DNA of 64,000 nt from Mactra quadrangularis (taxonomy: Eukaryota; Mollusca; Bivalvia; Venerida; Mactridae). Made by a program: the position numbers and the translations under genes. Shown piece by piece: positions 25,323 to 38,200 of the stretch; position 1 is the first letter of the stretch; each line of letters starts with the position of its first letter. Location: contig CM046301.1 of NCBI GenBank assembly GCA_025267735.1, positions 56,997,872-57,061,871 on the forward strand, in the 5' to 3' direction. The notes under the pieces were generated by a model that was given only the letters and a program-made list of their open reading frames with translations, was not told where the DNA came from and did not search any database.

Positions 25323-28300
25323 TGGTGTTACTTTTATACAAGTAAACCAACAATATTTGATAAATGGAGGAAACAAAATTAATGAACCCTTGTTACGCAT
25401 CTTAGATAATATACCAGTACTTGTGCTGTATAAAACAAAATTTTGACATTGATATATAAAAAAAGTATTTTCAATGAAATCGTCATAATAATAACATTTT
25501 ACATAATAAAGTGTAAGAGTCTTTATATGATTAATATTTTTTACTTAAAATTAATAAAGGTATAATTATTCTAAGATCGTCATTTTTGAATGAGAACCGT
25601 GATTATCGCTTTTCGTCGTCGGAAACCCACGGTACTCATACGTTATAATGAATACATGTATTATCGTTGACGAATTTTATCCTGAGTTACCGAGGATAAT
25701 CATTTAGTTTTTTAAAAATGCTAAACAAACTATCTGAATGCTTGCCTAACGCGGAATTATTCCACAGAACAGTACTTGGTATAATGACCACCTGGTTTTT
25801 TTCTCAATTGAATACGTCACACAGAAACAAACGGGTTTTCATTATGATAAAAGGGATGAAATTATTATTTGAATATGGAATCACAATCGTTGTCTGTTAG
25901 CTTGTGTCCCCGAAGACAAATGTCCATTGTATAGGATTACATCAGTCCAGTTTCCTAGCAGACGACAATTGTTATAATTTCGCGCTTAATAAATTCTGTC
26001 CCGTAATATTCAAATATATTCGTGTTATGAGAAAAATACATGAAATCCCTTTCATTTGATCTTTTGTGGCCTTTGACAGCATATTAAAATAATGACGGAC
26101 ACGGTAGCCATTCCGTAATACAATATTCATTGTCCAATAATAATGATGGTCCATTGCTCGTGTAAGAATGGACAGCTGATGGAAACTTTCACCCTCCAGG
26201 AGAATAAAAGACTTTGAATTAGGACCCTATATCAAAAGAACTGGAACTGAAGACAATCCGTGCTATACTCGTCCACAAATACCCTTTAATAACAACCCAA
26301 GACAATCACCTGTCATTCAGAGACAATCATTTTTTGCGTCACTGGACATTGTTTATTGTGCAAAGAAACAGTTTACGGTTTTAACGCCTATTGTGGGACG
26401 AATGGTCATTTCAGTGTAAAAGCACTCGTTATTTTTCTCTCAGTCAATTTCAAAGGATGCGCGAAATATGTTGAAATATTAGGACATTTTATTGTCCCCC
26501 CATAATTGAACCATTGATACGGTTTTATTGATGAGAATGGGGGAACGGCGCGTGGACTTTGAATAGATACAGGTATGGTGGATCTTCATTTTTAAATTGA
26601 GGGGCGGTCATTAATGTCTTCTCTCCAATATGGGTGTCAGGTGGGGTCGCGAGCAAACACCTTAAAGTGACAATATGATGAGTTATGTTGTGTCAATTGT
26701 AATCTCTAACGGTATCTACTCTCGCGAGAGTTCATTCGTTTAAGATTTACTGTAAAATAGTTCTTTGGGTTTTTTTTAAATTTCATTTGTTCCGTTTATT
26801 TCTAAATTTGTAAACTGTCTATTAAAAATGAATTGTTTAAAAATACATCTTACGTAATCTGATCATTTTACTATTATTACCTCCATTATTGCGTACAAAT
26901 TATTTACTTTTTATACATGCGATTCAATGAAAATGTTTAAAAATACCTATATTAAATAATATTTACATGACATTGTCAATACTAATTCGTTCTTTCTATT
27001 GTAAAATGGATCGTCAAAAAGCATTTTAATTGGAATTATCATTGTTAGGCATGTACAGAAATAGATATCGACGTTCTCTAGATATGCCTGTTTGCAAATA
27101 ACGAGCCTTTTTAATAGAATCCTCATTGTTGTTTGCAAATCCCTTTTGTCAAGGAAATAACAAATTAATATTTATATTAGACGCTTATTTGGCACTTGTC
27201 TTTTATTGTTTATTGTTATTAAATAAATGTCCATTTCTAAATACTATTCATATCATCTGGCTAATTTTCACAAAGAAAAGTCAATTTTCTAAAACTACTT
27301 GCAAATTTGTTGACAGCCATTGCCATTGATGGGGTGTAAACAATGAGTTTTACGGAGAAATTTGAACTTGAACAAAAACATAGTTGATATGAATATAATT
27401 GATTGTAATGAGCTGACTATTGGCTGAGGAGCCATGTAAATTGTCTATGACACTTAACTTCCATGCAGCTGTGCAAAAATTAAAAACTTCCATACAATGA
27501 TTTTCAATCACTGACAACAATTTCAAATTTTGCACAAAGGTCTTAATATCCGATCAAATTATTATATTTATTGAGATCATTATAAATGCCCTCAGAAACT
27601 AAAGTTCAAGAAGACGAAATCAAAAAGCGAAACTCAATCTTGCATTTTTAATTTGAATAATGAATATGATATGCTTTGTTCTGATAGGCCACTCGGGTTG
27701 TTTTAGGGCCCAGCTAAGGGCCGCTGTCAGTAAGGGGTCGACCTTTGGCCAAGAACTGACCCCTTATCGTGGCTTCTCTAACCGCGTGCCACAGTGACCA
27801 ATGATGACCACAAAAATATAATTGCAATGTGAAAGGCTGCAATTTTGGTCACCTTCTATGAACCGCGGACACTTATAAAAATTTGACCACTCAAAGTGAA
27901 GAGTCACAGTGAAAAATTAATTATAGTTTATGGCGCATTCTGACGAACTTATGTTTTAGCCATACAAGATTATTCTATTGTCCGGCCGAGTCATCTATTG
28001 ACCAGTACCCCTAATTATAAACAGGTGAAACAAGAAATATGCATTCTGTAGACTTGTATGAAAGTTCAATATGACAATTAATCACAAAAGTTGACCACTC
28101 GATGACAATGTTTTATTTTTTGTTCAATGAAATCGATCTATCAAAAATGATGAAAATTGATCAAGGATTATTCCTGGGCGTGTTGGAAATTTTAAAATTC
28201 TGATTGAAACCCATGTTGAGCGTTCATCAGCACTATAGTAGGATGTCGTTTGATTGCAGTTAATTATTCAAAAATATCCTTTGATTTAAAGATCAGTTCG

Positions 28301-31149
28301 CCTCCCCATGTCAAAACCGCAAAATAGATTAAACGCTTGCCACACAAAGAGTGGTTTAAATACAAAAAAGTATATGCTGTATTTTTAATGGATATCTTTA
28401 AAAATAAAAATCCTTTTTTTTACATTTTTGTGGTTTCGTATATAATGTCGAAATAAAAACCAGCTGCTGAAGTTTTTTCACAATATGAGTGAATAATCAT
28501 CGAGTTTTCAAAAAAAAGCAATCAATTCCAAAACCGCAGTGAGCCGAATGAACCGTGAAAAAGCGATGGCTTGGCAGATAACCTTATATAACATCGGAGC
28601 TGTCCCATAAACATTTCATATCATTCTATAAATTGGCGTATTCATGGTGTTACACTATTTGAATCACATTTAATATAATGTTAGACCACATTACGTTGTT
28701 ACATTCTTTCTCTGTATCGGGTCAGATAACTTGGGAACTGTCCTTTGTTGTGACAGATTGTCCGTGGCATGAGATGGTTTATTTTTGGTTGGAAATCTTT
28801 TATAATATCACTTCAAACGTTCAATAATGTTGAATACGTGATATATAATTGTAATTAAAAAAACAAAACAATAAGACCACAGGTTTTAAATGTTAGCCAT
28901 TATCCAAAATCAACACCATTCGTCCAAAATTATGGTATTGAATAAAAAAGCTATTTCTTATATTTCCATATATATTTGCGAAATTTTGTCTGCTATTCGC
29001 AACACAAATATCCCAATGGATAATTATGAGTTGTTTCTTCAGATACATGCATTATTTTGAGAGTTATGAGAATTCTCATGCTGACATTCTAAATGCATGT
29101 TTTACTAGTTTCTCCAATATTTAAGAGTATTAACGCACTAATTATTTCCATGAACTTTATGGATACGAAAGGGTTTGATATTTTCAAGCTTTTGTTAGAC
29201 GATACGTTGACCTAGCACAGAGTATTTGACATGATTGATGTATTTGGTTAACAATTCTGTAATAGACTAAAACAATTTTGAATTGGACCTTATCAAAAGA
29301 TAGTTGGTTGCTTCAATTTGCATATGGCGACTTTTAGACAGAGTTTTTATGAGATTACAATGTTAGTTGCTTAAATTAACTGTTGATCAAAAAATGACTT
29401 GGGGAACCCAGTTGAGATTTTCTTTTTGAGAAACTGGCTCCAGTGATTATTGCAGTTTGAGAGATAAACACATTGACAATGGTAGTAAAGATATTAAGAT
29501 TACAAATGTAAATCATCAATTTCTGGCATTAATCTTTATGTCACAAGTATGAATTAAGCAATTTTGTGCAGTAGGCCAGTGGTCGTTGCAATATTCTCTA
29601 AATTAACACATCAAACAAAGAGTACTGTTGGGTTTCAGCCTATATCTCTCTGTGGTATAATTATCAACATCGGCAATGTACTAATTATCTTCACACACAT
29701 TATAATTGTGCATTGGTCATCAAAGATGCACGTCCCTGATGATTCATACATTTTGTAATACAGTTATCGATTTTGTGTCCAGTTTGTAGTATAATGCATC
29801 TCATGTTAGGGGCCTTGGGTCACACATTACGGCGATATATCTTCATTGTGGAGTCAATACGATCTAGCGGAAGTATTGATTTTGGCTTCTTAATACCATT
29901 GCTGCCAGAGACTTTGCGTAATAAATTATTCTGCAGTAGCAGTGATATGATAGTGATTATAATGTTAGTGAAGCCAATTTTATATGTCCAGATTTGTACA
30001 TTGTATGCTAGAGCCTAGCACAAGGCGGGGTTATTTGAGATGAGATGTTGCTTTAAATTGTGAGAATATTGAGTTTGTAGAAAACAATAAATAAGTATGA
30101 TATTTAGACAACAGACTTATTATATGTACATACTGTATGTAGTCATTTGAATATACGATGTGTATAGCACATGCATTTGTAGACTACGATATTAATTTAT
30201 AAAACATATGAATAAAGATGACCGAAGAATTTTAACAGTGTTCAAAATAATTGATATATCGAGAATTTAAAAATAAATTGGGAACCGTTTTACCAAATTA
30301 GTGACCATTTCTGTGCTTTATTTTGCCAATCAATGACTTTTTTTGTTTTAAGTAATCATAGTATTAACAAATTGATAAAGACGTCGTTTGACAAGAGAGA
30401 TGTGTTGAATGCTACGAAAAAAACAATGGGAGCAATACTCTCCAAATAATGCAACAATTCATGTACATACCGATCGTTACCGAACTGATGATATGGCATC
30501 GGTGTAGCATATTGGGACAGGATGCGACAGTAAGAGTAAGTTTCAATGCATTTATTCAAGCAAACAGACTTGTTTTTCTAGGGTATGGGAGGAGATACGA
30601 ACAGGAAAATAGAGAAACAGAGAACGAGGAAATAGGTTACAGGTTTTTTGGTCTGTCGCAGTAAGAAAAGCATGTAAGCCGATTATAACGTGGAAACTAA
30701 TATTTGTAGACACAAGTGACCTGACTAAAGATTTTACATGTATTAATGCATCTGCATGATAATTCTATGAGGTTGAATATACACGTGCAGGTCTCACGTG
30801 GTTACAAGCATATTGATTGTTGTAAGCCGATTATTATCACCCATGAAGAAGAATAAAAATAAATACATGGTCAACTTCGATAAGAACTTTTGTAAAAATG
30901 ATACAAAGCAGGCACATATGTATTACACGAATAAATAATAGCACACCACCGGGTCAGCGCAACGAAAGTCTAACTGAACGCAAATAAAGAAGATTGTGCA
31001 TTAAAACAGCATATTAATGAAATGGTTTTAATATACATTTTAAGCGCAATTACAAGAAATCTTGAAATTAGAACTCTCATGCACGTAAATGTTGGATTCG
31101 TTCTTTTTCGATATTATGGTTAGTTTGTGTCATCAGGTAAAGATAAATC
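25323..31149. other. Gene-free AT-rich stretch
   Basis: No frame above about 81 codons, no domain and no repeat array. I see nothing to annotate. Confidence 0.5.
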
Positions 31150-31222
31150 GCGGGCTTAGCACAAAACGGCCGTAACTCACTCTTTTTTAACTTGAGTTAC
31201 AACCGTTTTGCGCAAAGCCCGC
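31150..31222. repeat. 73-bp near-perfect hairpin
   Basis: Arms of about 30 bases, GCGGGCTTAGCACAAAACGG and its inverted partner CCGTTTTGCGCAAAGCCCGC, with four mismatches around a short T-rich loop. It could be a miniature transposon or an expressed hairpin; no target duplication is visible. Confidence 0.8.
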
Positions 31223-31898
31223 ACAATTCAGAGATTTACGTTGTACATAGCGATGACTTGCTTTTACAAAGATATAGCACAATATCAGGGCCATACAAGG
31301 GTTCATGTTCTATTGCGATCTGCATGTGATACGACTATGGCAGTCCAAAACTGGTGCATTTTACAAACGATGGTAAGGCCAACTGTTCTCCTAAAATAGC
31401 TTTGAAGATTGAAAATGGGTGTAAAATAAAACAAAACAAAACGTGTTGTTCGGCTTTAAAGTTAACCAAATGTTGACATTTATTACTTGCAACAACTTGG
31501 GTTGATTTAAATGATAGCATGATGTTAAATTCTAACCAAAGCATCGATAAATGGTTAACTATGAACTCTAAATTACCACTAGTAGATTTGTACATATCTT
31601 TACCAATTTTGTAAGATATCATCAGTCATTTAGATATTATCAAGTTAACAGGTACATGTTTACATTAAATATGTTGCACATACTTGTCACACATGTTACC
31701 TACAATTTAATGAAATGACAAAATGTTTTATAAGGTATAGAAGTGGTTTTATTTATTGTCCAGGAAACCAACGTGGCGTCGCTACAAATTCAAGGCTCAT
31801 TGACACCGATTTTGTTTATGCAAGGGAGACAACAGCGTGTTAAAAAGATCATTTAGTATGAGTAGAATTGTCTTCCTTGCTTACATGCAAAATGATAG

Positions 31899-32644
31899 TA
31901 TAGTAAATAAATATTAACCTGACGTTGGTACCCTCATTGTAATAATTTCACGCTTCATTGTCTGTCTATTTATACCTTCGGTAGATTCCGCGTATCATTC
32001 ATACGAAGAAGCACGTGTTAACTGATCATGTACTTCATATAAGTATGTAATTGTTTGTGAGTTATAAGGAATGGCTCTATAGCGCCGATGATACCGAGAT
32101 GGACTGTGAACTACTATAGTTAAGTAGGTGTTGGTTCGAGCCCAATCATGCGCAATTCTTTTTCTTTTTTTTGATATTTTTACAAACAAACTATTGTTAA
32201 AATTGTCCAAAAAATGTGTTATTTCATACACTCTTTTTTTGTATTTTTATTCATCTATAATTAAAGTTTTATTATTTTGTAATTAGATCTAATCACATTT
32301 GATTTATTACATCAATTGCACGACAAAATACAGAAATACAATAAATATCAATTATCATCTTCGCTGCAATCAGATGAGTCGTGTCGCCAGCTCATATTTT
32401 AAATAAAACACAATGCTCGAGAAAATAGTGGGATATGTGTATACTTTAAACGGTACGATTTATTGCTCTTTACTCACTTCAATTTTTAACTCGCGACTCG
32501 TTCAACTGTATCAGAAATAACAGTGATTATCGAGTCAGTCCGACATTTCTCGATGGGAGGCCGATTATTGATTTATAACGCGTCATCTCGATTTAATTTT
32601 ATTCTGCATAAAGGTTAACGTCAGGTTAATATTTATTCACTATA
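31899..32644. mobile_element. ~745-bp TIR element
   Basis: The ends are inverted copies of about 28 bases: TAGTAAATAAATATTAACCT then GACGTT at left, TAGTGAATAAATATTAACCT then GACGTT on the reverse complement at right. TA flanks both ends, fitting a Tc1/mariner-like TA duplication. No transposase frame; a tRNA-like piece lies inside. Confidence 0.75.
32075..32155 (+). mobile_element. tRNA-like sequence inside the TIR element
   Basis: GTTGGTTCGAGCCCAAT forms a plausible T arm (box B). The D-arm region is poorly conserved, so it is a tRNA-derived fragment and not a functional tRNA. Confidence 0.4.
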
Positions 32645-32646
32645 AC

Positions 32647-32830
32647 ATGCCTGCCTGGCTAGCTCAGTCAGTAGTACCCAAGACAACTGATCCAGGGGTT
32701 GTGGCTTCCATTCCCTGCATTAACATACTTAGGTGGAGTTTAGTCATGAAATATGTTCTACCGCCATTCTCCCTCCTACAACTGATTCTTAATCATATGT
32801 CAGTCACTGACAAAAGTTTGCATTTCTTAA
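32647..32830 (+). mobile_element. tRNA-derived SINE (CTCCCTCCTAC family)
   Basis: Head GCCTGGCTAGCTCAGTCAGT (box A) and GGTTGTGGCTTCC (degenerate box B). The body, TAGTCATGAAATATGTTCTA then CCATTCTCCCTCCTACAACT, is shared with 38490-38735, 49020-49360 and 52365-52620. It begins almost directly after the right TIR at 32644. Confidence 0.75.
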
Positions 32831-33036
32831 ACACAACCAATAAAAAATATTGTTTCTATTATTTTATTACAATAAGAAATTTCTTCTTCTTTTACAATAA
32901 ACACATCATATTTGAACAAACAAAAGTGGATTAGAGCGAACAATAAAAATAGAGACTATAATATTAAAACATTCTATGCATATACATAGCAATGATAAAA
33001 TTAAAAGAACAATTCTTGTTCCACACATAATCATCC

Positions 33037-33340
33037 CAGGCACGTAGGAAGCATTTTCAGATTGGGGGGGGGGGGGCTAATTTGTTCAGATTTATTTTAA
33101 GAAAAAGAGAGTGTTTCCTAATGTTACAGTTCATATGTTTAAGTTTAGTTTTACACTGCATTTGAGCATCTTGTTCTATAAAAAGTGTTTGCAATATTGA
33201 TTTTGAAGAAAAAGCACACATGCATCAATCAATTTAGTGTGACAGATTAAATAAAGATTCTCAATCACTATAACTGCTAAAGATATTGGAGGGGCTAAGC
33301 CCCCTCCTAGCCCCCCCCCTGTTCCTATGGGCATGCATCC
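33037..33340. mobile_element. MITE with poly-G arms
   Basis: CAGGCACGTAGGAAG at left and, on the reverse complement at right, CATGCCCATAGGAAC. Each is followed by a long G run (33064-33076; C run at 33311-33319). CATCC flanks both sides, a possible 5-bp duplication. Confidence 0.6.
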
Positions 33341-33344
33341 ACTA

Positions 33345-34805
33345 GTAAAACAATCATGCATTCTCAGTAAGAGCTTTAAGAGTGCATAATTTAATCTATT
33401 GGTCCTAGTATAGCCATAAGAATTTATTTAAATACATGCTGTGTTTAACACTATTTAGTAAGTCATCAAACATCATAATAAATAAAATAATTCTATAAAA
33501 TCTATAAATAAAAGCATGTCTTTAAGACATTGAATAGAAATAATGGTCAATGATAAGGCTATAAGTAAGGTTCAACTTCAATTATTTTTACATTTACACA
33601 TTCACATATATGATGACATCAAACAGATGTCCGTAAAATTATTTTATAATTTTTATTCTTTAGTGACTAACTATATCAAAATAAAACAAACTGGTTCAAA
33701 AAATGGTATGAGTTTTAACATGAACTGCAGTGCCAAAAAACAAATGATGAATGATAGAATGTGATAGGACATACATGTATGTATGCAGTATTCAGATAGA
33801 TTCTTTTTAAAAATAATCAAAGAAAGTTCAACACCTGTATCGTACATACAGTAAAACTGGCATTGAGCAGCCAAAGACCGGAAATGACTGGATTTGTCAC
33901 TAACAACAGGTGATCACTAATAGCAGCTGACCATTCATTAATGCAGATTATACTGTATGGTGGACACACGGGTTCTCGCACCTCTAAGGACTCAATGAAC
34001 CATTTCTAATTAATGCAACAATACTTTCAGAAAAATACATTAAAAACGAACCTTTTAATCTATATTCCATTTGTTTATCATATACTCGCTGATATTTTAT
34101 ATTTAAAACAAATCCAAATTCTTCCAAAAAAAAACACGACCATTTTCTGAAAACTGTCATGGCGGCTAAAAATAGATGACCTAATTTCGCACTTCTACCG
34201 TATTTGGCTCTTTGTGACGTCATAATTAGCTGCCACATGACTGTCACGTGACTTTATGAGCAAGGGCTACCTGCCATGTGCTTTTTTTATTATAACATAC
34301 TTTTAAACAATATTTAATGGATTGTACTGACAGAGCAGAAAAAGGTAATAAGGATTTACTGAAAAATATTCACCATCACAAAATTTTCATTCTAAAAACC
34401 TGTTTCTTGCGCATTATTCTCGTTTGACAGTTGTAGTTGCGTTGATTGTTTACTTGACATTGTGCACACGAATTGATGACGTCATACGCAATAAAATAGC
34501 AAAGTAAACAACTTTTTTATGAAAGGACCGAAATCAGGTGAGGAACGAGATCAGGTGTTTGTACGATATATCAGTCTTTTTGGCTAAAGCAGAAACACAT
34601 ACATACAAGTTGCAACTAATTTAAAAGCAAAGTCATAAGCAGTGAACTTGAAATATTTTTAGTACACAATAGTACAAAACCACCACACTATGGATAGCAA
34701 TTTGGTTTGGTCTTCTAATTAGGTACAGTGATCAACAGTGATTTTAAACTAGAAACTCATCACCTTTAACTAAAACATCCTAATAACTGTATCACAATAT
34801 AATAT
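33345..34805. other. Gene-free stretch downstream of SLC30A6
   Basis: AT-rich with short frames only. Part may be 3' UTR of SLC30A6 if the near polyadenylation signal is not used. Confidence 0.4.
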
Positions 34806-34811
34806 TTTATT
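34806..34811 (-). promoter_or_regulatory. Candidate polyadenylation signal of SLC30A6
   Basis: AATAAA on the minus strand, about 20 bases beyond the stop codon. This would give an unusually short 3' UTR. Another AATAAA-type hexamer lies near 34285-34291, so the true signal is uncertain. Confidence 0.25.
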
Positions 34812-34831
34812 ACTTTTTCAACAGGTAAATA

Positions 34832-35275
34832 TCACCATGACGATTGATGACCATGTGAGTGGCCATGACCTTGGCCATGTGAATGACCATGACCCTGTCC
34901 ATGCGAGTGACCATGACCCTGTCCATGTGAGTGACCATGACCTTCATTTGAGTGACTATAACCTTGACTCATTCCATAATCGCCATAATGTTGTCCAAGT
35001 AAATGTGATTTATTGGTCCCTAATGTTGGAGATCCTTGAGTTGGTGAGGCCCCTCTAGCCGGAAGTAGAGGTGGCCCCGAATAATGATAACTTGAAGATA
35101 ATGCAGGGTTACTACCCTGTGATGTCATAAAACTATATGTAGATGCTCTAGTCCAATCATCTTTAAATACTTGTATAGTTAGGTTAGATACAAGATTTGA
35201 TAGTCTATTATATACATGAGCTAAAACAAGTTGTTCATTGGCATCTCTTCTAACACGTACTTGAACTGATCCAGC
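34832..35275 (-). other. SLC30A6: Last SLC30A6 exon with histidine-rich C-terminal tail repeat
   Basis: This exon encodes residues 330-476: the end of the conserved cytosolic domain (RRDANEQLVLAHV, then VFKDDWTRA), a Ser/Pro/Gly-rich linker and a tail of about 40 residues. The tail is built from HGHSHGQG repeats and ends HGHQSSW. At DNA level the tail is a short tandem repeat with a 24-bp unit (about 34832-34960, seen on the plus strand as repeated 'gtccatg.gagtgaccatga'). Histidine-rich segments in other ZnT/CDF proteins bind zinc, usually in the loop between helices 4 and 5. Human ZnT6 has no such tail as I recall it. A zinc-binding role here is inference. Confidence 0.9.
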
Positions 35276-38200
35276 CTGCAAATATATGATTAAATATATA
35301 AAATTGTAACATCATCATATTGGCTCAATTAAGCTGTGACAGAATTGTAAGAATTTATAATGACAAATGTTTCAACACTTTTGACCCATTCAAAATTTCA
35401 TGAAGAATAGCATAATAACATACAAATTTCACATGAGTACATTAAAGTAAATTTTTCAATGGTAGAACATCCACTCAAGTTGCAGGAGGAAGCAGGTTCA
35501 ATACCAAGCCTGGTTTAGTTGCCAATGGCAACTACTTTGCTCATTGTTTGTCATTACCATATTAGTGCATGGATGATGAATAAATCAGTCAAATAAGTAT
35601 TGGTGCTTTTGTTGTTGACTGGAAATACATTGAAATTTAAAGCCAAGCAAAAATCAATCTGATTAAAACCCAATCTAAAATTATCAGCTTGCACTCTCTC
35701 TTATTTTAGATTAGGCTACTTCATATCATGGGTCACCTTCAGCTAACCTTTAAGTTAATAATAATTATGACCAAATCCTTATGTACTGAAACTTGTTTAC
35801 ATTGCCTATGTCATGCAATTTGAAAAGAGCCGTCCAATCACAGCCTGTGAATTACATCACAGTCTAAAAATCAAAATCACCTGACATGACCCCCTGAGCA
35901 ATGACAAGAGAACCTATATGACAGTGGTCTATAGGATAACTGTTTATGGAGATTGAGCAAAACCTAGCTGTTATACAGGCATACTAATGTCCAATCTGAT
36001 TAAAACCTTTTCTGTAATTTTCTGCTCGCCTACTCTCTAATTTAGATCTAGCCTTTTTCAAACGAGGGTCACATTCAGGTGACCTTTTCTTATCATAACA
36101 TTAATGACGAAATTGTTATGATACGTAACGTGTTTACATCATCTACATCACGCAATTTGAAATGAGCCGTCCAATCGCAGACTGTGAGTAATACCGCTGT
36201 TAAATTAGCTTGCAAATCTTAATCTAAAAAGAGAAATTACGAAATCAAAATGTTATTAATAGTGTTTTGTATAGATGATAGCTACACATTGATTAGTCGA
36301 CATAAAGGTCATCTCGACGTGACCCTCAATTGAGATAGTAGAGATCCTGTATGACAATGATCTACAGGATATCTATTTACGGAGAATGACTAATGTCCAA
36401 CTTACCAAAGAACCAAGTGATAATGTCCAGAAATGTTCTTCTCTAAATTCTAGTACACCATCTAATGTAGAAGCTTCTCTTAATACTTTATCTAATTGTC
36501 CTAACATGTGTGCTGGTGTTGTCTGTAATATATACCAAATCATTTGTTACAAGTTTTTATAACACAGTATTCAGCATGCATCTGAGGTCTTTGAAAAAGG
36601 AAATGTTTGTGAAATCATTAGTGTTTATTATTGATTTCAATTCTAAATGTTGTTTTGTCAACAAAATATTGAAATAAACATAACCACCAAAAAAAAGAGC
36701 ATAATTTTAATGATTGGATAGAATGTCTGAAAAAACATTACATAAATGGTTATGATTACTATTTTCTTCATAAATGGATCTATGCCTTTTGGTTTGTAAA
36801 GAAACAAGATACATACCTTTAACCAATTTTAGCAAGGCATTTTGTTAATATTTTTATTGGATTTATGAAATTTTTGTCACATGGTTTGTATACCCTAGAT
36901 AAACAGGTCTAGGTCATGAACTGAATGCATGCATGTATATAATTTCAAAATATGTCGTTAATCTTCCAGTATTTCAGTCACCAAGAAACATGGCAAATTC
37001 TGTAACAAGAGCTGTCAGAGGAGACAGCATGCTCGACTTAGTTAGTGTTTGTCACAGGAGTAAAAAATATGTATAAGGAGTTATAAACCTAGTCACATGA
37101 GATGTGGTTGATAATAAGAAACATATATTTAAAGTTTGAAGTCAATACCTTAAGAAATAAAACAGTTGCAGTAAAAACAAACATTTTTTAAAGAAAACTC
37201 TAAGTTCAAGGGGAGATAATTCTGAAAAAATATATTTGGAGTTATACACCTTGTCACATGAGATGTGGTTGATAATAAGGAATGTACATTTAAAGTTTGA
37301 AGTCAATACCTATAGAAATAAAACAGTTGCAGTAAAAACAAACACTTTTTAAAGAAAACTCTAAGTTCAAGGGGAGATCATTCTGAAGAAAAAAAATTTG
37401 GAGTTATACACCTTGTCACATGAGATGTGGTTGATAATAAGGAATGTACATTTAAAGTTTGAAGTCAATACCTAAAGGAATAAAACAGTTGCAGTAAAAA
37501 CAAACATTTTTGAAAGAAAACTCTAAGTTCAAGGGGGGATAATTCTGAAAAAAATATATTAAGAGTTATGAACCTTGTCACATGAGATGTGGTTGACAAT
37601 AAAAAGCATATATTTAAAGTTTGAAGTTAATATCTTAAGAAATAACAAAGATATAGGAGAAAGTATTTTACTGCACAAAAACTTTAATCTGTGCACAAAA
37701 ACTTTAATCAGTTCAAGGGGAGATAATTCTGAAAGAAATGTGTTTGGAGTTATATACCTTGTCACATGAGATGTGGTTGATAGTAAGAAACATATATTTA
37801 AAGTTTGAAGTTAATATCTTAAGAAATAACAAAGATATAGAAGAAAGTATTTTACTGCACAAAAACTTTAATCAGAAAGGTGGACGCGGACGCCGACGCT
37901 GGGGCGAGTAGGAGAGCTCTACATTACTACGTAAAGTCGAGCTAAAAAATAGAAGGTCGGTCTAGATCTGCAGGTTTACAGGACTGACTGTCGGTCAAAA
38001 AATTTGATCACATCAACACAGTTATCAATTAATCAAAATATGTATGTCTCTGGTTCTGTAAAACTTGGTTTGGTCCTAAAAAATTTTGATCTTTTGCAGA
38101 ACCTACTGTCCAGTAATGAACTGTTGAGTTTCACAGTGACTGGTATTTATTTAAACTATAGATATAACTATACATAGACTAGAGTACTAACCTGTAACAA

